DNA of 64,000 nt from Clostridia bacterium. Its GTDB lineage: Bacteria; Bacillota; Clostridia; Oscillospirales; CAG-272. Position 1 is the first letter of the stretch, and every line of letters begins with the position of its first letter. The position numbers were made by a program, and so were the translations under genes. The notes under the pieces were generated by a model. That model was not told the origin of the DNA and made no database searches. It was given only the letters and a program-made list of their open reading frames with translations. Location: the NCBI GenBank assembly GCA_017503105.1, contig JAFVTS010000008.1, forward strand, positions 1 to 64,000, given 5' to 3'. Positions 17,101 through 25,832 of this stretch are shown in pieces.

Positions 17101-17745
17101 CTTCGCGCGCTTGGAAATTACAATCCCGGTGCCATTGACGAATATGCGGAGGTCAAGACGAGATACGACGCTCTTAACACGCAGTACGTTGACCTTACGA
17201 GCTCTTACGACGAGCTCATCGGCATAATCTCAAGACTTGAGGTAGAGATGCGCACGAGCTTCGTTGACGCGTTCGAGGCTATAAACAAGAACTTCGCCAT
17301 CACTTTCCGCGAGCTCTTCGGAGGCGGAAGTGCGGAGCTTCTTCTTACCGACCCTGAGGACGTTCTTACCTCGGGAATCGAGATAAAAGCGGCGCCTCCC
17401 GGAAAGATAATCAAGAATCTCGCGCTTCTTTCGGGCGGTGAGCAGTCCTTCGTTGCGATAGCGCTCCTGTTTGCTATTCTTAAAGTAAATCCGACGCCGT
17501 TCTGCATTCTTGACGAGATAGAGGCGGCGCTCGACGAGGTAAACGTCTTCAGATTCGCGGAATACGTAAAGAAATTTGACGACGGAACGCAGTTCATACT
17601 TATCACCCACCGCCGCGGTACTATGGAGGTAGGTGACAGGCTTTACGGTGTGACGATGCCCCAGCGCGGTATCTCGCAAGCGATAGAGCTTAACGTAAAC
17701 GAAATCGAAGGAAAACAGAAGGAGCTTTTAGATGGGGTTCTTTGA
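14131..17745 (+). CDS. smc: Chromosome segregation ATPase SMC
   Basis: The 1204-residue SMC protein organises and segregates the chromosome with ScpA/ScpB. Walker A is GPNGSGKSN near residue 32. Two long coiled coils flank a hinge (about 500-680, with VHGPISSLIEV and VINPGGVFTGG). The C-terminal head has the signature LSGGEQSFVAIALLFA and Walker B CILDEIEAALDEVN. The length is typical. It overlaps the radical SAM gene (10 nt) and ftsY (14 nt). scpA and scpB are not in the window. Confidence 0.97.
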   Translation: MYLKSLELHGFKSFPNRTVLTFERGATVIVGPNGSGKSNISDAMRWVLGELSSRNIRGTKMEDVIFGGTDERRPMGFAEVSVTFDNSDPENRLDSEFDEVTVTRRYFRTGDSEYLINRQPRRLRDIYELFMNTGVGREGYSIIGQGKIAEIISKKSDERRNIFEEAAGISKYRHRKEESERKLKQTQDNLDRVKDILSELEGRVGPLEKEAEKARRGLAIYEEKKRADVSLWLFDTKKIREDIEAAENAWRLSVHELEIIDQMIAELEAQNENIFNKTQSNKRLSEELLEKIRETTARMHKIDNDLRVAETEFAHSAEMIAQCKTRISEIKTSRGNIEEGKREYTERKTAFEKSLSETQDKRLEYLAESQELSRKIDEAKRALDEALDELTVEENTAQDLNVRINILKSTAENDGSKTGDIEKEIEKYEAEEKILKLEAEKCEENASGFKARIAERDEFISTENERIDSLTEERSEISDSFNKLKLERDTLTQRADVLERMKNLFEGYAESVKFVMKEYAEGRLAGVGKVHGPISSLIEVDKAYITAIETALGASLQNIVVENEQTAKAAINALKRANAGRATFCPISAVRSASETDEIREAKKMAGFVGRADTLVNSASEFRSIIEWLLLRTVVFDNIDNASAAAKSLRYRVKIVTLDGQVINPGGVFTGGSAKRDSGILSRLTEIATLKERAASLDKKIKETADAIKEIDSELSAATEAVKNAEQDKEILFTLSRTQFAALDSANAKYDANKNILDKLLSDKASLLSQQSLANEELVSVSSDYNAALERIAALKEFRANKASEMGVLDEHNDEVLGKANDLYIKSMEIRKDIENVDLMIDNINSRIADLDAEELAQKEKIADFASKSSGIDTLKAENQSEYKKLEDELTELNDRRAEVESGNDEFERELTVIRQKTKEHTAGRQVAYESSIKNENRLTGLRERQDKLGSQLWDDYEITYEDAISLEYPPVSEENRDEVAQIQSSCRAKLRALGNYNPGAIDEYAEVKTRYDALNTQYVDLTSSYDELIGIISRLEVEMRTSFVDAFEAINKNFAITFRELFGGGSAELLLTDPEDVLTSGIEIKAAPPGKIIKNLALLSGGEQSFVAIALLFAILKVNPTPFCILDEIEAALDEVNVFRFAEYVKKFDDGTQFILITHRRGTMEVGDRLYGVTMPQRGISQAIELNVNEIEGKQKELLDGVL

Positions 17746-18649
17746 TAAACTGAAAAACGGACTTTTTAAGACGAAAAGCGCGATAGTCGGAAAAATAGAT
17801 TCTATATTCAAGCATTTTACAAGCGTTGACGAGGATCTTTTTGATGAGCTTGAGGAGCTTCTTATATCCGCCGACGTCGGAGTTTCTACCACCGAGGAGG
17901 TGCTCGACGAGCTCCGCGAAACGGTAAAAGAAAACAAGATAAAGGAGCCCGAGGAGGTAAAGACGGAGCTTTTCGCCATACTCAGAAGGCTCATTGGCGA
18001 GCACGAGCCGCTGAGGCTTGACACTAAGCCCTCGGTCATTCTCGTAATCGGTGTCAACGGTGTCGGAAAGACGACTTCCATAGGAAAAATGTCGGCAGAA
18101 CTTAAAAGTCAAGGCAAAAAGGTCGTCGTTGCCGCGGCAGATACCTTCCGTGCGGCGGCTGCCGAGCAGCTTTCCGTCTGGTGCGACAGAGCCGGCGTTG
18201 ACATCGTCAAGCAAGCAGCGGGAGCGGATCCTGCGTCGGTCGTTTTCGACGCTATCGGCGCCGTAAAGAGCCGTAAGGCTGACGTGCTTATAATCGACAC
18301 AGCGGGAAGACTTCATAACAAGAAGAATCTTATGGATGAGCTCGCGAAGATCGACAGAGTTATCGGAAGAGAGCTGCCCGAGGCGTCCAAGGAAACGCTT
18401 CTGGTCCTTGACGCAACGACGGGTCAAAACGCCGTAATGCAGGCAAAGGAGTTCAAGGAGGCGTCAAAGATAACGGGTCTCGTCCTTACGAAGCTTGACG
18501 GCACGGCAAAGGGCGGAATCATACTTTCGATCAAAAAAGAGCTCGGTATTCCCGTTAAATTCATAGGTGTCGGCGAGCAGATAGACGATATGAAGCCCTT
18601 CGACGCTGAAGAATTCGCAAAAGCACTCTTTGAAAAGGAAGCGGAATAA
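17732..18649 (+). CDS. ftsY: Signal recognition particle receptor FtsY
   Basis: SRP-receptor GTPase that docks ribosome-nascent-chain complexes at the membrane. The 305 residues comprise the N domain (about 20-90) and G domain with [29 protein letters not shown] and [10 protein letters not shown]. The acidic A domain of enteric FtsY is nearly absent, as in most Firmicutes, so an amphipathic N-terminal helix ([13 protein letters not shown]) is the likely membrane anchor. It overlaps smc by 14 nt, and its stop overlaps the next start (TAATG). Confidence 0.97.
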   Translation: MGFFDKLKNGLFKTKSAIVGKIDSIFKHFTSVDEDLFDELEELLISADVGVSTTEEVLDELRETVKENKIKEPEEVKTELFAILRRLIGEHEPLRLDTKPSVILVIGVNGVGKTTSIGKMSAELKSQGKKVVVAAADTFRAAAAEQLSVWCDRAGVDIVKQAAGADPASVVFDAIGAVKSRKADVLIIDTAGRLHNKKNLMDELAKIDRVIGRELPEASKETLLVLDATTGQNAVMQAKEFKEASKITGLVLTKLDGTAKGGIILSIKKELGIPVKFIGVGEQIDDMKPFDAEEFAKALFEKEAE

Positions 18650-18939
18650 TGTTAAACAGTAAAGAACGGGCGTATCTTCGCGGGCTTGCGATGAAGCTTG
18701 ATCCCATATTTCAGATCGGGAAGGGCGGCATCAGCGAGGAGAGCGCCATTCAGATATCAAACGCTCTTGAGGCACGAGAGCTTATCAAGGTGCGTGTTCT
18801 TGACAACAGCGGTTATACCGCAAAGGAGGCTGCCGAGGAGCTTTCAGAGCTTTGCTCAGCAGACGTCGTAACGGTCATCGGGACGAAATTCGTCCTTTAC
18901 CGCGAATCGGAAAAGAAAAAGAGGATAGAGCTGCCATGA
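18649..18939 (+). CDS. yhbY: CRM-domain RNA-binding protein (YhbY family)
   Basis: A 96-residue single CRM domain protein starting LNSKERAYLRGLAMKLDPIFQIGKGG, with the conserved GKGG loop and a C-terminal IGTKFVLYR segment. YhbY in E. coli binds pre-50S particles, so a role in large-subunit assembly is likely. In B. subtilis the homologue (yqeI) also precedes nadD-yqeK-rsfS. It overlaps both neighbours by a few bases (TAATG and ATGA), suggesting coupled translation. Confidence 0.93.
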   Translation: MLNSKERAYLRGLAMKLDPIFQIGKGGISEESAIQISNALEARELIKVRVLDNSGYTAKEAAEELSELCSADVVTVIGTKFVLYRESEKKKRIELP

Positions 18940-20171
18940 AGCTCGCGCGACTTGGAATTTACGGCGGCACGTTCAGTCCGCCGCATCTCGGTCACGTAAA
19001 CGCGGCGCGCGCATTTCTCGACGAAGCCGAGCTTGACGAGCTTCTGATAATGCCTACGTTCATACCTCCGCACAAGTCGGGCGCCGATATTATCGACCCC
19101 GAGGCAAGACTTGAGATGGCGCGCATCGCTTTTGGCGGCATTCCGGGCGTCAAGGTTTCGGATTACGAGATAAATAAGGGCGGAAAAAGCTATACCTACC
19201 TTACTTTGACGGAGTTCAGCAAAAAAGCCGAAAAGCTGATCTTTCTCGTCGGGACGGATATGTTCTTGACGCTTGACGAATGGAAGCGTCCCGAAGAGAT
19301 CTTCGCTTTGGCAACCGTTGCCCTCGTAAGACGGGAAAGCGACTCGCGGCTTGACGGTAAGATAAAAGAGAAATCCGAATTCTATAAGAAAAAATTCGGA
19401 GCCGAAATACTCTTCATAAACGCGCAGGTCACCGAAATATCCTCTACCGAAATAAGAAAAAAAGTTGAGATGGGCGAGGGGACCGACGGCTGTCTTCTTC
19501 CCGAGGTCAGAAGATATATCGACGAGAATCGGATATATCGTAAGCGCTATTCTTCGGAAGAGCTCGACGCTCTCACCGACGCCGTAAGATCAAGGCTCAG
19601 CCCTGAGCGCTATCTACACACTCTCGGCGTGGAAAACGCGGCGCTTCGCATAGCCGACTGTTGTCTGCCCGAATTTAAATATGAAATTTCGGCGGCGGCA
19701 CTACTTCACGATATAGCAAAGGAGCTTACGGACGATGAGCTTCTGAAGATAATTTCCGCTGACGCGTCACTTACGGACGAGGATAGGAGTACGCCAAAGC
19801 TTTATCACGCCTTTGCGGCTCCGTACGTTATTAAAAGAGATTTTCCACCCTTCGCGACGGACGCTATCCTCTCCGCGGTATTCTATCATACGACGGGGCG
19901 AGAGGATATGACTCTTTTTGAGGAAATAATCTTCGTTGCCGATTACGTGGAAGAGGGGAGAAAATATCCCGAGTGCAAAGCGGCAAGAGAAAGACTTTTT
20001 TCGTCCCTCGACCCGCATTCGCGGGAAAAGAGCACCTCGGCGCTTCACGAATGCGCGTACGAAGAATTGAAAAATACACAGGCGCATCTTTCAAAAAAAG
20101 GTGCTCATATGAACTCTCGCTCTTTAAGAGCGATGGATTGGATAGAACAAAAAATAAATAAAAGCCGATAA
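18936..20171 (+). CDS. nadD: Fused nicotinate-nucleotide adenylyltransferase / YqeK HD-domain hydrolase
   Basis: A 411-residue two-domain protein. Residues 1 to ~205 are NadD, which makes deaminoNAD from nicotinate mononucleotide and ATP, with GIYGGTFSPPHLGHV, LVGTDMF, and ISSTEIR motifs. Residues ~210-395 are a YqeK-type HD hydrolase with LHDIAKE and an H...HD...D metal set; YqeK homologues cleave Ap4A. In B. subtilis these are separate adjacent genes. ATG 18936 is chosen because it overlaps the yhbY stop (ATGA); the frame remains open upstream. NAD synthesis fused to Ap4A removal is known in Clostridia. Confidence 0.92.
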   Translation: MKLARLGIYGGTFSPPHLGHVNAARAFLDEAELDELLIMPTFIPPHKSGADIIDPEARLEMARIAFGGIPGVKVSDYEINKGGKSYTYLTLTEFSKKAEKLIFLVGTDMFLTLDEWKRPEEIFALATVALVRRESDSRLDGKIKEKSEFYKKKFGAEILFINAQVTEISSTEIRKKVEMGEGTDGCLLPEVRRYIDENRIYRKRYSSEELDALTDAVRSRLSPERYLHTLGVENAALRIADCCLPEFKYEISAAALLHDIAKELTDDELLKIISADASLTDEDRSTPKLYHAFAAPYVIKRDFPPFATDAILSAVFYHTTGREDMTLFEEIIFVADYVEEGRKYPECKAARERLFSSLDPHSREKSTSALHECAYEELKNTQAHLSKKGAHMNSRSLRAMDWIEQKINKSR

Positions 20172-20194
20172 AAAATGCGGCAGAAAGGCTTTTT

Positions 20195-20593
20195 ATGGAT
20201 AATAAAATTGACACGAGCGACTCTCGCGTTCTTGCCGACGAGGCAGTCAAGCTTCTTCTTGAAAAGCAAGGACTTGAGATCAAGCTTTACGATATGAGAG
20301 AGCGTGAGGCTATTACCGATTTTTATATCAACGTAACGGGAAAATCGGCAATGCATACCTCGTCCCTTGCGGACGAGCTTTACGATAAGCTCTCGGAGCT
20401 CGGACGTGACGCGCTCAGAATTGAAGGGCGCGGCTCCGATTCCTGGGTGCTCGTGGATTACGGCGATCTTATCGTCAACGTCTTTGATAAAAAATCACGT
20501 GATTTTTACGATCTTGACAGGCTTTTACCCGCTGAGACTCTCGTTGATATTGAGCCTCTTGTGGCAGAGGTCGACGCTAAATTTGAAATTTAA
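20195..20593 (+). CDS. rsfS: Ribosomal silencing factor RsfS
   Basis: A 132-residue RsfS/Iojap family protein that binds L14 and blocks subunit joining under poor nutrition. Family motifs: DMREREAITDFYINVTG, the EGRGSDSWVLVDYGDLIVNVF core and the DLDRLL segment. AGAAAGG lies upstream of the ATG. The order yhbY-nadD-yqeK-rsfS matches the B. subtilis yqeI-L cluster. leuS follows after 28 bases and probably shares the transcript. Confidence 0.95.
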   Translation: MDNKIDTSDSRVLADEAVKLLLEKQGLEIKLYDMREREAITDFYINVTGKSAMHTSSLADELYDKLSELGRDALRIEGRGSDSWVLVDYGDLIVNVFDKKSRDFYDLDRLLPAETLVDIEPLVAEVDAKFEI

Positions 20594-20621
20594 AATAATA
20601 ACATAAAAGAGGAAAAGTACA

Positions 20622-23024
20622 ATGGTTTACGACTACAAAAGGATCGAAGCAAAATGGCAAAAGATCTGGGATGAGAAGAAGCCCTTTGAGGCAAAGCAGG
20701 ATTTCACTCTTCCCAAATACTATTCTCTCGTTGAGTTCCCCTATCCCTCGGGTCAGGGACTTCACGTAGGACATCCGAGACCTTATACGGCGCTCGATAT
20801 CGTTTCAAGAAAGAAGAGAATGCAGGGCTACAACGTCCTCTTCCCGATGGGATGGGACGCTTTCGGTCTTCCTACCGAGAACTTTGCTATCAAGAACAAG
20901 ATTCATCCGAAGATCGTTACGGAAAGAAACGTCGCGCGCTTCAAGTCACAGCTCAAGGCGCTCGGTCTTTCGTTTGACTGGTCACGCGAGATAAACACTA
21001 CCGACCCCGATTATTATAAGTGGACGCAGTGGATATTCCTCCAGCTCTTCAAGGAGGGGCTCGCTTACAAGAAGGAGATGGCAGTAAACTTCTGCACGTC
21101 CTGTAAGGTCGTTCTTGCCAACGAAGAGGTAGTCGGCGGCGTTTGTGAGCGCTGCGGCTCCGCCGTTATCAGAAAGGTAAAGAGTCAGTGGATGCTCAAG
21201 ATAACCGAGTACGCTGACAGACTTATCTCGGGTCTTGACGGTCTTGATTTCATTGAAAGAGTCAAGACGCAGCAGATAAACTGGATAGGTAAGTCCCGCG
21301 GCGCGGAAATAGACTTCTCCACCACCGAGGGCGATAAGCTCAGAGTCTATACCACAAGATGCGACACGCTCTTCGGCGCGACTTATATGGTTATTGCACC
21401 CGAGCACGCATACGTTGAAAAATGGAAGAATAGCATTTCGAATTATTCCGAGATAGAGGAATACCGCGATCAGGCGGCGAGAAAATCCGATTTCGAAAGA
21501 ACCGAGCTCGTCAAGGAAAAGACGGGCGTTGAGATCAAGGGCGTTCGCGCGATAAATCCTGCGACGGGCAAGGAAATTCCCATCTTCATCTCCGATTACG
21601 TGCTCGCAGGTTACGGAACGGGCGCTATAATGGCGGTTCCCGCGCACGACGAGCGCGACTGGGATTTCGCAAAGAAATTCGGTCTTCCCATAATCGAGGT
21701 AGTCGCAGGCGGCAACGTTCAAGAAGCGGCGTTCACCGACGTTGAAACGGGCAAGCTCGTAAATTCGGGCTTCCTTGACGGTCTTGAAGTCGCCGAGGCA
21801 AAGGAGGCAATGGTCAGATTCCTCACCGAAAAGGGAATAGGAGAAGAGAAGATAAACTTCAAGCTCCGCGACTGGGTCTTCTCCCGTCAGAGATATTGGG
21901 GCGAGCCCATTCCGCTCGTAGAGTGCGAGAAGTGCGGTTGGGTCGCAGTGCCCGAGGAGGAGCTTCCTCTTGAGCTTCCCGAGGTCGAGTCCTACGAGCC
22001 TACCGAAACGGGAGAGTCGCCTCTGTCGCTCATCACCGATTGGGTCAACTGCAAGTGTCCTAAGTGCGGCGCCGCAGCAAAGCGTGAGACGGATACTATG
22101 CCGCAATGGGCAGGTTCTTCCTGGTACTTCTTGAGATATTGCGATCCTCACAACAAAAACGAGCTTGCTTCAAAGGAAGCTCTTAAGTATTGGATGCCCG
22201 TCGATTGGTATAACGGCGGTATGGAGCACACCACGCTTCACCTTCTTTATTCCAGATTCTGGTCTAAGTTCCTCTACGATATAAACGCGCTCTCTTGCCC
22301 CGAGCCTTACGCAAAGCGTACGAGCCACGGTATGATCCTCGGCGAAAACGGAGAGAAGATGTCGAAGTCCCGCGGCAACGTCGTCAACCCCGACGATATA
22401 GTTAACGACTACGGAGCTGATACTATGCGTCTTTACGAGATGTTCATCGGTGACTTTGAGCAGGCAGCGCCCTGGAACCCTCAGTCTATCAAAGGCTGCA
22501 AGAGATTCCTTGAAAGATTTATGAACCTTCTTGATATTGCGGAGGGCGAGGGAAGCACTCCCGAGCTCGAAAAGCATATTCACAAGCTCATAAAGAAGGT
22601 CACCTCCGATATTGACACTATGAAGTTCAACACCGCTATCGCGGCAATGATGACTATGGTCAATACCGTTTACGAGGTAGGAAAGATAACCAAGGACGAG
22701 CTTAAAACGCTTGCGACCGTGCTCTCGCCCTTCGCGCCTCACGTCGCGGAGGAGATCTGGGAAACGCTCGGAGGCGAAGGTCTTGTTTCTATCACCAAGT
22801 GGCCCGAATACGACGAGTCCAAGACCGTTGACGATACCGTTGAGATGCCCGTTCAGGTGTGCGGCAAGGTCAGAACCGTTCTTATGATCCCGAAGGCTGC
22901 GTCGAAGGAAGAGATACTTTCTATCGTTTACGCGGACGAAAAGGTAAAGGCGGCAACGGACGGAAAGACGGTCATCAAAGAGATCGTCGTTCCCGGAAAG
23001 ATCATCAATATCGTTGTAAAATAA
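20622..23024 (+). CDS. leuS: Leucyl-tRNA synthetase
   Basis: Class I synthetase charging tRNA-Leu, 800 residues. The HIGH-type signature reads HVGH in [21 protein letters not shown] is intact in [18 protein letters not shown]. The CP1 editing domain carries the [20 protein letters not shown] motif. A zinc-type CxxC pair is visible (CTSCK...CERCG), and a second pair in CEKCGW...CPKCG. The C-terminal anticodon-binding domain ends in the usual small cap. A strong terminator follows. No T-box leader fits in the 28-bp gap before it. Confidence 0.97.
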   Translation: MVYDYKRIEAKWQKIWDEKKPFEAKQDFTLPKYYSLVEFPYPSGQGLHVGHPRPYTALDIVSRKKRMQGYNVLFPMGWDAFGLPTENFAIKNKIHPKIVTERNVARFKSQLKALGLSFDWSREINTTDPDYYKWTQWIFLQLFKEGLAYKKEMAVNFCTSCKVVLANEEVVGGVCERCGSAVIRKVKSQWMLKITEYADRLISGLDGLDFIERVKTQQINWIGKSRGAEIDFSTTEGDKLRVYTTRCDTLFGATYMVIAPEHAYVEKWKNSISNYSEIEEYRDQAARKSDFERTELVKEKTGVEIKGVRAINPATGKEIPIFISDYVLAGYGTGAIMAVPAHDERDWDFAKKFGLPIIEVVAGGNVQEAAFTDVETGKLVNSGFLDGLEVAEAKEAMVRFLTEKGIGEEKINFKLRDWVFSRQRYWGEPIPLVECEKCGWVAVPEEELPLELPEVESYEPTETGESPLSLITDWVNCKCPKCGAAAKRETDTMPQWAGSSWYFLRYCDPHNKNELASKEALKYWMPVDWYNGGMEHTTLHLLYSRFWSKFLYDINALSCPEPYAKRTSHGMILGENGEKMSKSRGNVVNPDDIVNDYGADTMRLYEMFIGDFEQAAPWNPQSIKGCKRFLERFMNLLDIAEGEGSTPELEKHIHKLIKKVTSDIDTMKFNTAIAAMMTMVNTVYEVGKITKDELKTLATVLSPFAPHVAEEIWETLGGEGLVSITKWPEYDESKTVDDTVEMPVQVCGKVRTVLMIPKAASKEEILSIVYADEKVKAATDGKTVIKEIVVPGKIINIVVK

Positions 23025-23037
23025 ACAGAATTTCAAA

Positions 23038-23074
23038 GCAACCGAGCGATATATTTTCGTTCGGTTGCTTTTTT
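23038..23074 (+). terminator. Terminator after leuS
   Basis: A 12-bp stem (23038-23049 with 23057-23068, one G-U) followed by six U. Confidence 0.9.
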
Positions 23075-23106
23075 AGAAAAAAGTTGAAAAACTTTCCGAA
23101 AAGGTA

Positions 23107-23135
23107 TTGACAAAAGAAGAAAAATATGTTATGAT
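23107..23135 (+). promoter_or_regulatory. Promoter of the tRNA-Gly/tRNA-Arg pair
   Basis: TTGACA (23107-23112), 17-bp spacer, TATGAT (23130-23135), 23 bp before tRNA-Gly. Confidence 0.8.
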
Positions 23136-23158
23136 ATATAGGCTTGAAAAAGAAATAT

Positions 23159-23232
<74 letters not shown>

Positions 23233-23235
23233 AAT

Positions 23236-23311
23236 GCGCCCTTAGCTCAGTGGATAGAGTGCCCGGCTACGAACCGGTAGGTCGAAGGTTCGAATCCTCC
23301 AGGGCGCGCCA
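23236..23311 (+). tRNA. tRNA-Arg (anticodon ACG)
   Basis: A 76-nt cloverleaf with encoded CCA, acceptor GCGCCCT/AGGGCGC and anticodon ACG at 23269-23271 (A34 expected to become inosine). Two stem defects are visible: C27 opposes U43 in the anticodon stem and A50 opposes C64 in the T stem (GAAGG/CCTCC). It is otherwise canonical. Confidence 0.94.
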
Positions 23312-23315
23312 CGAA

Positions 23316-23353
23316 ACAAAACATTGTCTCAAGAAGACAATGTTTTGTTTTTT
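23316..23353 (+). terminator. Terminator of the tRNA pair
   Basis: Perfect 14-bp stem (23316-23329 with 23335-23348), 5-nt loop, then a U-run. Confidence 0.9.
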
Positions 23354-23450
23354 AAATAGCAAAATCTCTGATTTGTCACTTTTAAAGTGGCATTTTCTGT
23401 TTTTTAGGGAAAACTCTATGATATGTAGATAAAAGGAGCGTTGTAAACTG

Positions 23451-25232
23451 ATGAAAAGCAGTTGCTTTATCGAAAAAAACGGTGTGCCTTATATTAGAAT
23501 TGGCGACGAGGAGCTTCCTCTTGCGGCTTACATTACTTATTTTGAGGAGCGAAACGATTACGAGCGCTTTGCAGAGCTCGGCTTCAAAATTTATTCCGTA
23601 ACGGTTTCGACGTCCGCCCGTCCGATAAATACGAGCAGCGGATTTATGCCGTACATCAGCGGAATTTTCGACAAGCGCAACGAGCCTGATTTTTCTGCCG
23701 TGGACAGCTCTGTTCGCAAGATACTTGAGCTTTGTCCCGACGGATATATTTTCCCGCGACTTTATCTGACGATGCCCGTTTGGTGGTGTGAAGAGCACCC
23801 GGGTGAGTGCGAAAATACAAATGACGGTCTTCGCGAGTGCTTATATTCCGAAGCCTTCCGTCACGACTGCGGCGAAATGCTGAAAAAGATAATCGCACAC
23901 ATAAACCGCCAGGATTATGCCGATAGGATTCTCGGTTATCAGATAAGCGGTGGTAACACGCAAGAATGGTTTCATATCAACAGAACGACGGGCAGCTTTA
24001 CGGATGCGGCTCTGCCGTATTTCAATAAATATCTCACAGAAAACGGATATAATTTAAAGCCGCTTTCGAAGATGCCGAGCGAGCTTATAGTCGACGGTGA
24101 GCTACGCGGCGAATATTCTTTGGCGTACGCCGATTTTGCAAATGACAGCGTTGCCGAAACTGTAAATTATTTTTGCCGTATAGCAAAGGAGATGACGGAA
24201 TATCATCAGGTTGTGGGAGCGTTTTACGGTTACGCTCTTGAGGTTGTAAATCCGCTTGAGGGAACACACGCACTCTCAAAGCTCCTTGATTCCCCTTATA
24301 TAGATTTCTTCTCGTCGCCTAATTCTTACGTCAATAGCAGGGCTCTTGGTATTGATTGGGGTGATATGATGCCGGTTGATTCAATAAAGCTCCACGGAAA
24401 AGTGTGCTTTCTTGAATGTGATATAAGGACCTGCAATTCACTCTCGCCGGGAGAATCGCGTGTCGGTGCAGATCCGAGGAATTATTACACAAATGCCGTT
24501 TGGCGTGGCCCGTCAACCAAAGAACTCTCCGCTATGGCGATGCGCAAATGCTACGCGAGGCAAATAACCCACCGTCACGGCTTCTGGTGGTTTGATATGT
24601 TTGGTAAATGGTACGAAGGGGCAGAGCTTTATCAAGAGGCGAAAAAATCTCTTGCGCTTTTGGAAAATAGTGCGGAAAGAGCACTTGATTTTCCCACCGA
24701 GCTTGCGGTTTTCGTTGATGAGCGCGCATATAAATATCAAAAAATCAATTCTGCCGAGTCAAAAGCTGTTTATAACATCAGAACGTCCCTCGGAGCCTCC
24801 GGTGTTTCCTATCACATATATTTGATAGAAGATTTTGACCGAGTTATAAGACTTGAAAACAGCTACAAGGCTTTTATATTTGCAACTACCGAAAGCACGA
24901 ATAATATCAATTCTGCCATAAATTATTGCAGGAAAAATGATATTTCTTATATAAAGCTGACCGATGAAAAATACTCTTTCACAGCCGACGAATGGCGCTC
25001 GTTTGCAAGGGAGTCGGGCGTTCATCTCTATACGATGAGCGGCGAGGACGTTATATACGTAGGTGCGGGTCTCTTTGCCTTGCACGCTAAGGAGGGCGGT
25101 AAAAAGAGCGTGAAGCTTCCGCGCGCGGTTAAGGTAAAAGAGCTGTTTTCGAGCACTGATTTTGAGTTAACCGATCAAATTTCCTTCGAAGCTTCTGAAT
25201 TTGAAACGAAAATATTTGAGCTTATTGAATAA
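23451..25232 (+). CDS. Putative clan GH-A glycoside hydrolase (beta-galactosidase-like)
   Basis: A 593-residue protein that I do not recognise as a named enzyme. Residues ~15-340 have the look of a TIM-barrel hydrolase related to GH42-type beta-galactosidases: YPRLYLTMPVWW-like strand, GYQISGGNTQEWF with E172 as a possible acid/base, SPYIDFFSSPNSYV, and VCFLECDIRT with E322 as a possible nucleophile. Residues ~395-500 resemble a glutamine-amidotransferase-like or trimerisation domain of such enzymes, and a short beta domain ends the protein. No signal peptide, so it is probably intracellular. AAAGGAG lies 12 bases before the ATG. It is a single-gene unit ending in a perfect terminator. Substrate unknown. 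Confidence 0.62.
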   Translation: MKSSCFIEKNGVPYIRIGDEELPLAAYITYFEERNDYERFAELGFKIYSVTVSTSARPINTSSGFMPYISGIFDKRNEPDFSAVDSSVRKILELCPDGYIFPRLYLTMPVWWCEEHPGECENTNDGLRECLYSEAFRHDCGEMLKKIIAHINRQDYADRILGYQISGGNTQEWFHINRTTGSFTDAALPYFNKYLTENGYNLKPLSKMPSELIVDGELRGEYSLAYADFANDSVAETVNYFCRIAKEMTEYHQVVGAFYGYALEVVNPLEGTHALSKLLDSPYIDFFSSPNSYVNSRALGIDWGDMMPVDSIKLHGKVCFLECDIRTCNSLSPGESRVGADPRNYYTNAVWRGPSTKELSAMAMRKCYARQITHRHGFWWFDMFGKWYEGAELYQEAKKSLALLENSAERALDFPTELAVFVDERAYKYQKINSAESKAVYNIRTSLGASGVSYHIYLIEDFDRVIRLENSYKAFIFATTESTNNINSAINYCRKNDISYIKLTDEKYSFTADEWRSFARESGVHLYTMSGEDVIYVGAGLFALHAKEGGKKSVKLPRAVKVKELFSSTDFELTDQISFEASEFETKIFELIE

Positions 25233-25236
25233 TCGG

Positions 25237-25265
25237 AAAAACGCCCGTGATCACGGGCGTTTTTT
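25237..25265. terminator. Perfect palindromic terminator
   Basis: A-run, ACGCCCGTGA/TCACGGGCGT stem, U-run; works in either orientation. Confidence 0.88.
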
Positions 25266-25268
25266 CTA

Positions 25269-25297
25269 TTGACAAGCGACGGATATTTTGGTACAAT
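25269..25297 (+). promoter_or_regulatory. Promoter of the yqeG-pepP unit
   Basis: TTGACA (25269-25274), 17-bp spacer, TACAAT (25292-25297). Confidence 0.78.
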
Positions 25298-25328
25298 ATA
25301 TTATATTAAAATGAAGGGAAGAACCTTT

Positions 25329-25832
25329 ATGAGTTTAGTACCAGATTACAGATTTACGGTATTTACCGAGGCGAGCGCGGAATTTCTTTCTTCGATAGGA
25401 GTGAAGGGAATAGTGCTTGATATCGATAACACACTTGAGCCTTACGAGCACCCTGACCCCGGCGAGCACGTCGTAAGGTGGCTCGGAGAGCTGAAAGCCT
25501 TGGGGATAGCCGCCGCCATCGTTTCCAATAACGGAGCGGAGCGTGTCGAGAGATTTAATAAAGAGCTTGGACTTCCCGCGTATTTCAAGGCAAAAAAGCC
25601 GTTTAAGAAAAACGTTCTTCGCGCGCTTTCGGATATGGGAGTTTCAAAGGACGAGGCGATACTTATGGGCGACCAGGTATTCACGGACGTATGGGCGGCA
25701 AGGAGTGCGGGAATAAGAGCCATACTCGTTCCCCCCATAAATGACAAAAAAGACGTTTTTACAAGGTTTAAAAGGCTTCTTGAAAAGCCAATACTCAAAA
25801 AATACGAAAAAAGAAAGGTCGGAGGCAAATGA
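25329..25832 (+). CDS. yqeG: YqeG family HAD IIIA-type phosphatase
   Basis: A 167-residue HAD phosphatase with the nucleophile motif DIDNTL near residue 31, motif II in AIVSNNG, the lysine in KAKKPFKK and the acidic motif MGDQVFTDVWAA. Homologues include mitochondrial Gep4 phosphatidylglycerophosphatase, so a role in phosphatidylglycerol synthesis is possible but not shown. ATG 25329 has GAAGGGA about ten bases upstream; the ATG at 25311 has no ribosome site and lies close to the predicted transcription start. It overlaps the next gene by four bases. Confidence 0.9.
   Translation: MSLVPDYRFTVFTEASAEFLSSIGVKGIVLDIDNTLEPYEHPDPGEHVVRWLGELKALGIAAAIVSNNGAERVERFNKELGLPAYFKAKKPFKKNVLRALSDMGVSKDEAILMGDQVFTDVWAARSAGIRAILVPPINDKKDVFTRFKRLLEKPILKKYEKRKVGGK

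Noticed and set aside
20594..20621. T-box leader for leuS
   Set aside because: The 28-bp gap is far too short, and leuS appears to be read through from rsfS.
20982..22151. 389-codon open frame antisense to leuS
   Set aside because: Shadow of leuS codon usage; leuS is certain and the antisense product matches no family features.
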